A DNA stretch of 8,097 nt from Methylocapsa sp. Its GTDB lineage: Bacteria; Pseudomonadota; Alphaproteobacteria; Rhizobiales; Beijerinckiaceae. Positions 1-6,220 of this stretch are shown piece after piece (position 1 is the first letter of the stretch; every line of letters begins with the position of its first letter). A model generated the notes under the pieces. That model had not been told where the DNA came from and searched no databases. It worked only from the letters and a program-made list of their open reading frames with translations. The stretch is taken from positions 1 to 8,097 of the forward strand of contig JAFMSB010000061.1 in the NCBI GenBank assembly GCA_017353815.1, in the 5' to 3' direction. The position numbers and the translations under genes were made by a program.

Positions 1-47
1 AGACGCTCCGGGAAGCCGAAGCCGAAGAGATGATGGGGCAGGGATGA
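1..47 (+). CDS. 3' end of an upstream gene (probable inner-membrane permease of the efflux operon), partial
   Basis: A reading frame open from base 3 ends at TGA 45-47 and encodes the C-terminal residues TLREAEAEEMMGQG. Its stop overlaps the start codon of the next gene in an ATGA arrangement (ATG 44-46, TGA 45-47), the usual sign of translational coupling within an operon. Only 14 residues are visible, so the family cannot be read. By inference from the two following genes (outer-membrane channel and EmrA-type adaptor), and because no permease follows the adaptor, this is most likely the inner-membrane transporter of the same tripartite pump, for example a DHA2-type (EmrB-like) major facilitator. 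A FUSC-type permease or an unrelated protein is also possible. Confidence 0.55.
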   Translation, partial: TLREAEAEEMMGQG

Positions 48-1663
48 TCCCCCGGCTCTTGTCCCTGGTCTCCGGCTTGGGTTTTCTCTCCGGTTTGGGG
101 TTTCCTGTTTTGCTGGGTGGCTGCGCCTTCATGCCGGAAGGAAGGGAGCGCGCCGAATTCTTGGATCCTCCGCCGATGAACAGTGCCTTGCCGAAGGCCA
201 TTGCTCAGCCGAACGCCGCGCCAGGCGCGGGGTGGCCCATCGATCATTGGTGGGAACAGCTCAAAAGTCCCGATCTCAACCGCATCGTGGAGGTGGCGCT
301 CAATGACAACCCGGGCCTGAGAAAGGCTTACGCCCGGCTTGGCGAAGCCAATGCCGCGTCACAGGTGGAAGGCGCGAGGCTTCTGCCTTGGCTTGATGCC
401 GATAATACCTTACGCACCGTTCGCTATGCCAAGCACGGCGTTGTCGCTACCTACAATCCTGCCCTAGGCGGCACATACCATAGTTCCGATACCTTCAATT
501 TCGCCTCTTTTCGCTATGAATTCGATTTTTGGGGGAAAAACCGAGCCGCGCTCGATGCGGCTTTGGGAGAGGCGGCGGCTCAAGAGGCGGAGTTCGCCGA
601 GGCCCGGCTGCTGCTCACAACGGCGATCGCGCGCGCCTATATCCGCGGGGTTCTTCTCACACAGGAGCTCCGGCTTATCCAGGAGACCGCAAAAGTCGCG
701 CGCGGGCTGCTCGATGTCGCGCGCACGAGATTTCAAACGGGGCTCGGTCCTGCCGACGCAGTCATGCAAGCCACGCTCGATCTCGAGATCGTCGCAAAGG
801 CCGAGGCGAATACGCGTCAGCTCGTGACTGTTCAGGAGGATTCGCTCGCCCGACTGATGGGCCAGGGGCCCGACGCAACGAAGGATTTGTTCGCGAGGAA
901 GATGATCCGCATTCCTGCAAGAATCGAGCTTCCCCCGCATCTGCCAATCGAATTGCTGGCGCACCGGCCGGATCTCGCCTCGGCAATGCACCGGGCGGAG
1001 GCGGCGGCGGAGCGCATTCATGTGGCCAAAGCGCAATTTCTGCCCTCCGTCGATCTATCGACCGCCACCGCTGGCCTGGAAGCGGCGGTTCTGACAAAAA
1101 ATTTCGGCCACTTGGCAAGCCTTCTCTTCCGGGGAAGCGACCTCAATTTTGCCGTCGCGCCAGGCTTTCACCTTCCCCTCTTCGAAGGCGGGCGCTTGCG
1201 CGGCCAACTTTCCGCAATGCGCTCGCAATATGACGAGGCGGTTGAACTCTACAATGACACACTCCTCCATTCCGTTCAGGAAATCGCAGACGCTTTATCC
1301 AGTTGGAAGCAAACGGGCGTCGCCCTCAAGGCACAAGGCGATTTGCTGAGGGCATCGCGCGGCGAAGTCAAGCTTACGCAGGAGCGGGCGCGCAGCGGTC
1401 TGGTGGACCGGCGCGAGATACTCGCAGTGCAGCGGGGATTGCTCGACCAACTGGTCGTGCTAAAGACCAGCGAGGCGGATCATTTGCTTGCCGCCATAGA
1501 TATCATCCAGGCCTTGGGCGGCGGATATTGGAACGGCATCGAAGCCTCCCGCCCGCAGCTCGCGCCCGAGGCGTCGTTCTCAGGCTTGGAGGCCCTTGCG
1601 CCGGCGTGGTCCCTGGAAAAGCTTGCAGCTCCGCTCATGCCTTTCGTTCAGAGCTCAGAGTGA
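44..1663 (+). CDS. Outer-membrane efflux lipoprotein, NodT/OprM (TolC-like) family
   Basis: This is the outer-membrane channel of a tripartite efflux pump, forming the exit duct that carries substrates from adaptor and permease across the outer membrane. The 539-aa product starts with a hydrophobic signal peptide ending in a lipobox, LGGC, with the lipidated cysteine at residue 27, so it is an acylated lipoprotein. Family words follow in order: WW at the start of the mature domain, FDFWGKNR near residue 160 (compare the common YEVDLWGRNR), AHRPDL near 306, GFHLPLFEGGRLR near 372-385, and ALGGGYWN near 490. These mark the two outer-membrane efflux (OEP) repeats and long alpha-helical barrel segments. 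It is somewhat longer than the typical 460-520 aa. The start overlaps the upstream stop by four bases, and the EmrA-type adaptor follows after 63 bp. The operon partner points to drug or small-molecule export; the substrate cannot be inferred. Confidence 0.93.
   Translation: MIPRLLSLVSGLGFLSGLGFPVLLGGCAFMPEGRERAEFLDPPPMNSALPKAIAQPNAAPGAGWPIDHWWEQLKSPDLNRIVEVALNDNPGLRKAYARLGEANAASQVEGARLLPWLDADNTLRTVRYAKHGVVATYNPALGGTYHSSDTFNFASFRYEFDFWGKNRAALDAALGEAAAQEAEFAEARLLLTTAIARAYIRGVLLTQELRLIQETAKVARGLLDVARTRFQTGLGPADAVMQATLDLEIVAKAEANTRQLVTVQEDSLARLMGQGPDATKDLFARKMIRIPARIELPPHLPIELLAHRPDLASAMHRAEAAAERIHVAKAQFLPSVDLSTATAGLEAAVLTKNFGHLASLLFRGSDLNFAVAPGFHLPLFEGGRLRGQLSAMRSQYDEAVELYNDTLLHSVQEIADALSSWKQTGVALKAQGDLLRASRGEVKLTQERARSGLVDRREILAVQRGLLDQLVVLKTSEADHLLAAIDIIQALGGGYWNGIEASRPQLAPEASFSGLEALAPAWSLEKLAAPLMPFVQSSE
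71..106 (+). repeat. Imperfect 18-bp tandem duplication in the signal-peptide region
   Basis: Two adjacent 18-bp units encode SGLGFL (residues 10-15) and SGLGFP (16-21), differing at a few bases. The duplication lengthens the hydrophobic core of the lipoprotein signal peptide without changing frame, and the lipobox follows six residues later. It looks like an in-frame slippage product that the export signal tolerates. Confidence 0.6.
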
Positions 1664-1726
1664 ACTATTGCCGCCAGCTGGCAGCCTATCGAACGTATTG
1701 CAGGAGAGACCCTTTAGGTTTCGCCA

Positions 1727-2920
1727 ATGCCGCTTGATCGCAAGACCATCCGCCGCCGCCGGAACGTCCTGTTGGTACTCGTTGCAGTCACTCTCTGCCT
1801 AGCCTTCTTGGGCTACGCCGCCCACTGGTGGCTTTACGGCCGATTCTGGGTCGTGACCGACAATGCTTTTGTGACCGGCAATCTGATCCCGGTGTACGCC
1901 GATGCAACCGGCATGGTGGCAGAGGTCCTAGCCGAGGAAACGCAGGACGTGAAGAAGGGTGATTTGCTAATCCGCCTCGATGCGCAGCGGGCCGCGGCGG
2001 CTCTCGGTCAGGCGGAAGGTGAATTGGGCCGGGCGGTGCGCGCGGTCGGCGCACTCTTTGCGACCCGCCAGCAAATGTGCCAGAAAATTATCTCGCGGAC
2101 AGCGCAGCTCGACAGGATCCGCCATGACATCATCCGCTACCGCCAGGCGCTGCCCAGCGGCTCCGTATCCAAGCAAGTTTTGCAAAATGCCGAGGATCAG
2201 AAAGACTCGCTTGAGGCCGATTTGAATGAAGCCGAAGCCGAGTTTCAATCCGTGGAAGCGCGCGTCAAAGGCACCTCGCGGGTAAATCATCCGGATATTG
2301 AAGTCGCGCGAAACAAATTCGTCGATGCCTATATCGAATTCGCGCGGCAGCAAATCCGGGCGCCCGTTTCGGGCTACATCGCCAAACGTAAGGCGCAAGT
2401 CGGGGACCGCATCCGGCCAGGCGACCAAGTGATGACCATCGTCCCGTTAGACCATCTTTGGGTCGAGGCGAATTTGTGGGAAAATAGCCTGCGCAATGTG
2501 CGGCCAGGACAGTCGGCCCTCGTCACCGCCGACATCTACGGCCGCAGTCATACTTATCACGGAACCGTCGAGGGGCTCGTGCCCGGCACCGGCAGCGTTT
2601 TTGCGCTGCTGCCGCCAGATAATGCAACGGGGAATTTTATTCATATCGTCCAGCGGGTGCCCGTGCGCATCGCGCTCCGCGAAGATGAAATATTAAAGGA
2701 GCCTCTTTGGCCGGGGCTATCGACTGTCACCGCAATCGATATTCGCGACGCCAAGGGCTTGCCCACTGCCGCGCTCACTAAAACGGCAAGCAAGGAATAC
2801 GAGACGGCCATTTTCTCCGGTGATGTGGGCGCAGCAAATGCGCGAGCGAAAGAGATCATTGGGGCTAATCTGACCCCGGAAAGCGAAGGCGTGGAACTTG
2901 CCTGCCCGGCAGCCAATTAA
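1727..2920 (+). CDS. EmrA/HlyD-type membrane-fusion (periplasmic adaptor) protein
   Basis: This is the adaptor that links an inner-membrane exporter to the outer-membrane channel encoded just upstream. The 397-aa protein has a positively charged start (DRKTIRRRRN), one membrane anchor at about residues 13-34, and then the EmrA-like stretch TDNAFVTGNLIPVYA opening the first half of the lipoyl domain. An Ala/Glu-rich helical hairpin spans about 86-200. The second lipoyl half follows (IRAPVSGYIAKRKAQVGD), then LDHLWVEANLWE, ADIYG and a GTGSVFALLPPDNATGNF segment that closely matches the C-terminal beta-barrel of EmrA proteins. A 45-residue tail of no recognised function ends the protein. The ATG at 1727 is preceded by AGGAGAG at 1702-1708, rather far (18 bp); no better in-frame start is evident because the membrane anchor begins only 12 residues later. 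It forms one transcription unit with the preceding channel gene. Confidence 0.92.
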   Translation: MPLDRKTIRRRRNVLLVLVAVTLCLAFLGYAAHWWLYGRFWVVTDNAFVTGNLIPVYADATGMVAEVLAEETQDVKKGDLLIRLDAQRAAAALGQAEGELGRAVRAVGALFATRQQMCQKIISRTAQLDRIRHDIIRYRQALPSGSVSKQVLQNAEDQKDSLEADLNEAEAEFQSVEARVKGTSRVNHPDIEVARNKFVDAYIEFARQQIRAPVSGYIAKRKAQVGDRIRPGDQVMTIVPLDHLWVEANLWENSLRNVRPGQSALVTADIYGRSHTYHGTVEGLVPGTGSVFALLPPDNATGNFIHIVQRVPVRIALREDEILKEPLWPGLSTVTAIDIRDAKGLPTAALTKTASKEYETAIFSGDVGAANARAKEIIGANLTPESEGVELACPAAN

Positions 2921-2928
2921 CGCTCTGC

Positions 2929-2954
2929 CCGCCGGGCCCGGCTTCGAGCGGCGG
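2929..2954 (+). terminator. GC-rich hairpin after the efflux operon (weak terminator candidate)
   Basis: Eight bases beyond the adaptor stop codon, CCGCCG (2929-2934) can pair with CGGCGG (2949-2954) across a 14-nt loop. Alternatively the perfect 12-bp palindrome GCCGGGCCCGGC (2931-2942) can form. No T-run follows, so this is not a classical intrinsic terminator; it may help Rho-dependent ending or protect the mRNA 3' end. Confidence 0.3.
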
Positions 2955-2963
2955 CTCAAAACG

Positions 2964-2992
2964 TTGACAGCCCGTCACCGGCCAACTACAGA
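2964..2992 (+). promoter_or_regulatory. Probable housekeeping-sigma promoter of tRNA-Gln
   Basis: A perfect -35 consensus TTGACA (2964-2969) is followed after 17 bp by TACAGA (2987-2992), a partial match to the -10 consensus. It lies about 44 bp upstream of the mature tRNA 5' end on the same strand, a fitting distance for a short tRNA leader. The upstream GC-rich hairpin would separate this unit from the efflux operon. Confidence 0.5.
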
Positions 2993-3035
2993 ACGGCCGG
3001 CTGGAATTGACCCGATCCGCCACTCCGGGTCCCGG

Positions 3036-3109
3036 TGGGGGATAGTTCAACGGTAGAACCGCGGACTCTGACTCCGTTAATCCTGGTTCGAATCCAGGTC
3101 CCCCAGCCA
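3036..3109 (+). tRNA. tRNA-Gln (anticodon CTG)
   Basis: A complete cloverleaf can be drawn by hand. The acceptor stem pairs TGGGGGA (3036-3042) with TCCCCCA (3099-3105) in seven pairs. The D-stem pairs GTTC (3045-3048) with GAAC (3056-3059). The anticodon stem pairs GCGGA (3061-3065) with TCCGT (3073-3077) around the loop CTCTGAC, giving anticodon CTG at 3068-3070. The T-stem pairs CCTGG (3082-3086) with CCAGG (3094-3098) around TTCGAAT. The discriminator is G3106, and the terminal CCA (3107-3109) is encoded. The anticodon reads CAG codons, so the tRNA carries glutamine. All stems are intact, so this is a working gene. Confidence 0.97.
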
Positions 3110-3118
3110 CAAACCTCC

Positions 3119-3145
3119 CTGAAAATGCCAGGCACTTTCAGTTTC
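3119..3145 (+). terminator. Terminator-like hairpin downstream of tRNA-Gln
   Basis: CTGAAA (3119-3124) pairs with TTTCAG (3136-3141). After one A/C mismatch, TGC pairs with GCA around a CAG loop, and a short TTT follows. It begins ten bases after the tRNA CCA, where a tRNA terminator is expected. The stem is short and the T-run weak, so the call is tentative. Confidence 0.4.
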
Positions 3146-3237
3146 CGTACTAGCCGAAATAGTCCCGAGAATTCCGTGCCTTAGCGCGCCGGTGAGTGCA
3201 TCGCCTTCAGCCAGAGACGCCAAAGGCGGGGGTGTGG

Positions 3238-3253
3238 GGCGCGAACGCGCGCC
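3238..3253 (-). other. Compact GC hairpin downstream of the recombinase gene
   Basis: GGCGCG and CGCGCC pair perfectly around a four-base loop, about 65 bases past the recombinase stop codon in its transcription direction. No T-run follows on the minus strand, so it is at best a weak terminator or an RNA-stabilising element. Apart from this hairpin and the tRNA terminator-like hairpin, I see nothing definable in the 209 bases between the tRNA and the recombinase. The recombinase frame stays open for about 45 codons past its stop, but nothing suggests readthrough. Confidence 0.25.
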
Positions 3254-3318
3254 GGGTCTCTCGAGGCCATTTTCGAGTTGTCGGATGTCGAGCGTTTCGT
3301 CTGGGTTTTGCGGAAGGT

Positions 3319-5028
3319 TTAGGCGGCGAAACCGAGGAAAGCGCGCTGTTCCTGCCAGTTATGCGGCAGAACTTTGCTCAGCCGCAAGAGCCGGGTCGGT
3401 GTTAGCGCGATGGGATGCTGTCCCAGAAGAAGAGCGCGAATGATGCCGGGAGAGAGATAGGAGAGCCGGACGAGCGAAGTAAGGCGGAACTTGTTCATTC
3501 CGATGCGGGCACTCATTGCCTCGATGCTATCGTCGGAACCTGAGAGGAGCTGGTTTCGGATCGAAAAAGCTTCCTTGATCAATTCGACGAGGCCTTGGTC
3601 GACTTCCGCATTGGCGCCGTTCGCGATGACGAGGCGCTTCCCCTTGCCGGCGCGCCGCAGCTTCGCCTCGATCGATAGGACGACGGGTTCAAGGTCGGGG
3701 TTGCCTTGCACTCTCGCCTGCAGCGCCGCGGCGATCTTTGCGCGGTTCAGGCCGATGTCGATCCGATCAGCGCCTATGATCGCCTGCTCGACAATCTCTC
3801 GGACAAGGCTTTTTGTCTCACCTGGCGGCGTGGCCAACCAGTGCTTGGAAAGCGCACGCGCATTGCGCAGCGCCGCATCGAGTGAATGGGCATCGAGATC
3901 GAGGGGTGCGAGGCCATCACCAACGTTGGTCCTCGATAAAAAAAATGAGCTCAGCTGGTCGAGCACAAGCCCTTCTATATCGCCTGCTGGGACACGCATT
4001 CCGGCGTGTCGCGGACGATCACTCGCCAGCAGCGATGCTGAGACGTAGTAGCGGTATCGCCTGCCTCTCTTCGTGGCATGGGTCGGCGTCATCCGGTTGC
4101 CGTCGCTATCGAAGACGAAGCCGGCCAAGAGACTCGGCGCCTCGGCGCCCACGGCCATCGATCGCTCGTGCCGGCCGGCGGCGAGTCTGTTCTGTACGAT
4201 CTGCCACAGTTCCGCATCGATGATGGCCTCGTGCTGGCCGGGGTAGATTTGGCCCTGGTGCGCGACCTCGCCGCAATAGAGCCGGTTCTGCAGCATCAGA
4301 TAGAGCGCGCCGCGCGAGAAGCGCTTGCCGCCGGAAAGCGCGCCGCCGGCTCCTTCTCGCCGCTTGCTCACAATTACCAGCCGGTCAAGCTCGGCCTTCA
4401 ACAGCGACACTGAGCCAAGCTCGGCATAGCGGCGAGAAATCATTCGGACGGTCGCCGCCTCGGCTTCGTTGACGATGAGTTTGCGGTCCTTCACGTCATA
4501 GCCGAGCGGCACATTGCCGCCCATCCACATCCCCTTGGCCTTCGACGCGGCGATCTTGTCGCGGATGCGCTCGCCCGCGATCTCACGCTCGAATTGGGCA
4601 AAGGAGAGCAGCATGTTGAGGGTCAGGCGCCCCATGGAGGTCGTCGTGTTGAACTGCTGGGTTACTGAGACAAACGAGGCGTCATGTGCATCGAGCACAT
4701 CGACGATCTTGGCGAAATCGGCGAGCGAGCGGGTCAGCCGGTCAACCTTGTAGACGACAATGATCTGGACCTTGCCCGCTTTGATGTCGGCGAGCAGCCG
4801 CTGGAGTGCCGGCCGCTCCATCGTCCCGCCCGAGGGGCCGCCGTCGTCGTACATGTCGGGGAGCGCAACCCAGCCGGCATGGCGCTGGCTCGTGACATAG
4901 GCCTCACAGGCTTCACGCTGTGCATCGAGCGAATTGAACTCCTGCTCGAGCCCCTCGTCGGACGATTTGCGGGTGTAGATCGCGCAGCGGAAAATCTGGC
5001 CAGCCTTCGGGCGGTCAGGCTTGCGCAT
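3319..5028 (-). CDS. Large serine site-specific recombinase (resolvase/invertase superfamily), cysteine-poor alphaproteobacterial type
   Basis: This enzyme would cut and rejoin DNA at specific sites through a 5'-phosphoserine intermediate, as in integration, excision or inversion. The 569-aa protein opens with a resolvase domain: IYTRKSSDE at 17-25, with catalytic Ser22 preceded by Arg20, SLDAQREAC at 33-41, and YKVDRLTRSLADFAK at 93-107, supplying the paired active-site arginines Arg97 and Arg100. FAQFERE (143-149) and GERIRDKIA (152-160) form the dimer-interface helix. GMWMGGNVPLGYDV (166-179) starts the 'Recombinase' DNA-binding domain, and a degenerate ribbon segment (SLLAGFVFDSDGNRM..RYRYYVS) follows at about 299-330. 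The C-terminal helical region ends LLRLSKVLPHNWQEQRAFLGF, as in full-length relatives. The whole protein has only three cysteines (15, 41, 252), so the usual four-cysteine zinc ribbon is absent. The start overlaps the end of the DUF2924 gene by 14 bases. No frameshift or missing catalytic residue is seen. Confidence 0.93.
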   Translation of the reverse strand: MRKPDRPKAGQIFRCAIYTRKSSDEGLEQEFNSLDAQREACEAYVTSQRHAGWVALPDMYDDGGPSGGTMERPALQRLLADIKAGKVQIIVVYKVDRLTRSLADFAKIVDVLDAHDASFVSVTQQFNTTTSMGRLTLNMLLSFAQFEREIAGERIRDKIAASKAKGMWMGGNVPLGYDVKDRKLIVNEAEAATVRMISRRYAELGSVSLLKAELDRLVIVSKRREGAGGALSGGKRFSRGALYLMLQNRLYCGEVAHQGQIYPGQHEAIIDAELWQIVQNRLAAGRHERSMAVGAEAPSLLAGFVFDSDGNRMTPTHATKRGRRYRYYVSASLLASDRPRHAGMRVPAGDIEGLVLDQLSSFFLSRTNVGDGLAPLDLDAHSLDAALRNARALSKHWLATPPGETKSLVREIVEQAIIGADRIDIGLNRAKIAAALQARVQGNPDLEPVVLSIEAKLRRAGKGKRLVIANGANAEVDQGLVELIKEAFSIRNQLLSGSDDSIEAMSARIGMNKFRLTSLVRLSYLSPGIIRALLLGQHPIALTPTRLLRLSKVLPHNWQEQRAFLGFAA

Positions 5029-5497
5029 CTACCCACACCCCGCTCTCGGCGGTACGGCCTGGGCATTTCCTCAAACCAAAAAAACGCGGACCCGACCAAT
5101 GGGCCCCGGTGATCTCATGGGCGATGATGGTGAGGGACCGGTAGCCCCGGCCGTTCCATTCGAACCCTTGCGCCTGGACAAGCACGCTATAGGTGATGCC
5201 GCGCCATTCGCGTATAAGCCGTGTCCCGGCTTTCAACAAAATCGGCGGGGGCTTGTGTGCGCTGTTTGTTTCTGAGTCGAGGTTCAAACCTTCCAGCTTG
5301 CGCAGGATTGATTTGGAGAGGCCGCCGAGCAGCCTCTCCTGGAGTTTGTAGGTGATGCCGCGCATCAAGAGATCGCGGGAGAGCCGCATGGGCGGCGGCA
5401 TCCGATGGAGCCGCCGCCACTCGCCACGCAATTCGAAGATCGTCGCAGCGGAAAGCCGCGCCAGCTCCTCCGCGATACCAATCGACGATTTCTTCAT
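5015..5497 (-). CDS. DUF2924 family protein, recombinase-associated
   Basis: This 160-aa protein belongs to a family of unknown function that in alphaproteobacteria usually sits directly before a large serine recombinase. Family signs are IAEELARLSAATIFELRGEWRRL at the start, then a basic MPPPMRLSRDLLMRGITYKLQE stretch, and a C-terminal module with LKAGTRLIREWRG, the FEWNGRGYRSL segment and ITGAHWSGPRFFGL. No catalytic motif is visible; the basic N-terminal half and small C-terminal beta module would suit a DNA-binding accessory factor, but that is inference. I chose ATG 5497 because it gives the family-typical N-terminus and lies one base after the preceding stop. An earlier in-frame start at 5545 would add 16 residues overlapping the DUF3489 gene and looks spurious. 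The 3' end overlaps the recombinase start by 14 bases, so the two are probably translationally coupled. Confidence 0.88.
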   Translation of the reverse strand: MKKSSIGIAEELARLSAATIFELRGEWRRLHRMPPPMRLSRDLLMRGITYKLQERLLGGLSKSILRKLEGLNLDSETNSAHKPPPILLKAGTRLIREWRGITYSVLVQAQGFEWNGRGYRSLTIIAHEITGAHWSGPRFFGLRKCPGRTAESGVWVDAQA

Positions 5498-5498
5498 C

Positions 5499-5915
5499 TC
5501 AGCGGCCGCGCCGCTTCTCGACGTGGTAGCGGCGGACCCCGTCATCGGGCTTCGAGGATGTGAGCGAGAAACCGAGCTTCCTTTTCACCGTGCCTGCCAA
5601 AAACCCGCGCACGCTGTGCTGCTGCCAGTTTGTCGCTTGCATCATCTCTTCGATGCTGGCCCCCTCCGGCTGGCCGAGCAGAGTGAGCATGCGCTCCTGC
5701 TTGGTGACAGGCTCGAGCCTTGGGTCTTCAGCCTTCGCCGGCGTTTTGGCAGCGACGATTTGTGTGGTCTTCGATACGACGGGCCGCAGCGGTTTTTTGG
5801 GATTAGCCCGGCCAGAGGAGGGCTTGCGGCGTGATGGGGCGCTTGGTTTGGTGTTCCCCTTTTTGGGTGCGGCGTTCTCGAGATTCTGAGACGTTTCGAT
5901 GGAATGGATCGACAT
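5499..5915 (-). CDS. DUF3489 family protein, recombinase-associated, winged-helix-like C-terminus
   Basis: This 138-aa protein is the first gene of the DUF3489-DUF2924-recombinase unit. Residues 1 to about 70 form a disordered Lys/Pro/Ser/Ala-rich basic tail (PKKGNTKPSAPSRRKPSSGR). The folded part begins at KQERMLTLLGQPEGASIEEM and continues with MQATNWQQHSVRGFLAGTVK and KRKLGFSLTS. This is the DUF3489 pattern, which reads like a helix-turn-helix/winged-helix fold: a GASIEEMMQATNWQ turn followed by a recognition-like helix. A DNA-binding or regulatory role, or action as a directionality factor for the recombinase, is plausible but unproven. ATG 5915 is preceded by GGAG nine bases upstream. 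The open frame runs back to 6146, but that extension has no family similarity and lies over leader hairpins. The stop is one base before the DUF2924 start. Confidence 0.86.
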   Translation of the reverse strand: MSIHSIETSQNLENAAPKKGNTKPSAPSRRKPSSGRANPKKPLRPVVSKTTQIVAAKTPAKAEDPRLEPVTKQERMLTLLGQPEGASIEEMMQATNWQQHSVRGFLAGTVKRKLGFSLTSSKPDDGVRRYHVEKRRGR

Positions 5916-5916
5916 G

Positions 5917-5949
5917 ATTTTGGGCTCCGTTGGTTCGCAGCGCCAAAAT
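5917..5949 (-). promoter_or_regulatory. Leader hairpin holding the DUF3489 ribosome-binding site in its loop
   Basis: On the transcript, ATTTTGG (5949-5943) can pair with CCAAAAT (5923-5917), a perfect 7-bp stem ending one base before the ATG of the DUF3489 gene. The GGAG ribosome-binding site (5928-5925) lies in the 19-nt loop. With one bulged base the stem can extend by two more pairs. Such a structure could modulate translation of the whole coupled operon. The pairing is visible in the sequence; regulation is inference. Confidence 0.45.
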
Positions 5950-5969
5950 TGACGCTCGCACGACCCAAA

Positions 5970-5988
5970 GCCCCGCAAATCGCGGGGC
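5970..5988 (-). terminator. Strong hairpin in the operon leader (possible attenuator)
   Basis: GCCCCGC (5970-5976) and GCGGGGC (5982-5988) form a perfect 7-bp GC-only stem with a 5-nt loop. On the minus strand it is followed by TTTGGGT, a poor U-tract. It lies about 55 bases upstream of the DUF3489 start codon, inside the expected leader. It could terminate transcription early, block readthrough from the right, or serve as a protein-binding operator. Confidence 0.45.
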
Positions 5989-6155
5989 GAGCCCTCAGTG
6001 CGCCGGGTAGCCAATTCCACCAGCCGACGGCCATAGCAATGCGTACTATGCGGCAGAAGTCCAGTCGAATTCCGCGGATGAGGCGCGTTTCGGTCACTTC
6101 TAAATACGCGCCGCAGCGGGACCGGAATACGACGGTGTCGCCGCAATTACACAAT

Positions 6156-6217
6156 GTCGGTTAAGCTCAGTCGGTACGACAACAAGGGTCGGGGGTTTGA
6201 GTCGGAGGTCCGCTACA
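6156..6217 (+). pseudogene. Decayed tRNA-like sequence (D-arm and T-arm words, anticodon arm missing)
   Basis: AGCTCAGTCGGTA (6164-6176) matches a tRNA D-arm and loop. GTCGGGGGTTTGAGTC (6188-6203) matches the variable-loop-to-T-arm stretch of many bacterial tRNAs with the T-loop slightly changed, and TCCGCTACA (6209-6217) resembles the acceptor 3' end of an elongator tRNA-Met type. Only about ten bases separate the two arm words, where about 35 are expected, so the anticodon arm is gone. The stem partners also no longer pair well. It cannot be a working tRNA. It may be a relic left by integration or rearrangement near a tRNA, or a chance match. Confidence 0.4.
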
Positions 6218-6220
6218 TCG

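Noticed and set aside
464..1036. 190-codon minus-strand frame inside the outer-membrane channel gene
   Set aside because: It lies wholly within a strongly supported coding gene on the other strand, has no domain-like features, and is expected from high-GC codon use.
2865..3110. Minus-strand open frame of 81 codons across the tRNA and the end of the adaptor gene
   Set aside because: It is antisense to an intact tRNA-Gln; the GFEPGLTESESAVLPLNYPPPG-like wording is the well-known artefact of translating tRNA genes backwards.
3491..4413. Plus-strand frames of 111-185 codons opposite the recombinase gene
   Set aside because: They are antisense shadows of a gene with clear catalytic motifs; no ribosome-binding sites or family wording.
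3249..6008. GCGCCGGGT shared by both flanks of the recombinase unit (3249-3257 and 6000-6008) as a possible attachment core
   Set aside because: A 9-bp match between two GC-rich flanks of a few hundred bases is close to what chance gives; no longer repeat was found around it.
5916..6146. N-terminal extension of the DUF3489 protein by 77 residues
   Set aside because: The added residues have no family resemblance and cover leader hairpins, while ATG 5915 has a well-placed GGAG site and a plausible family N-terminus.
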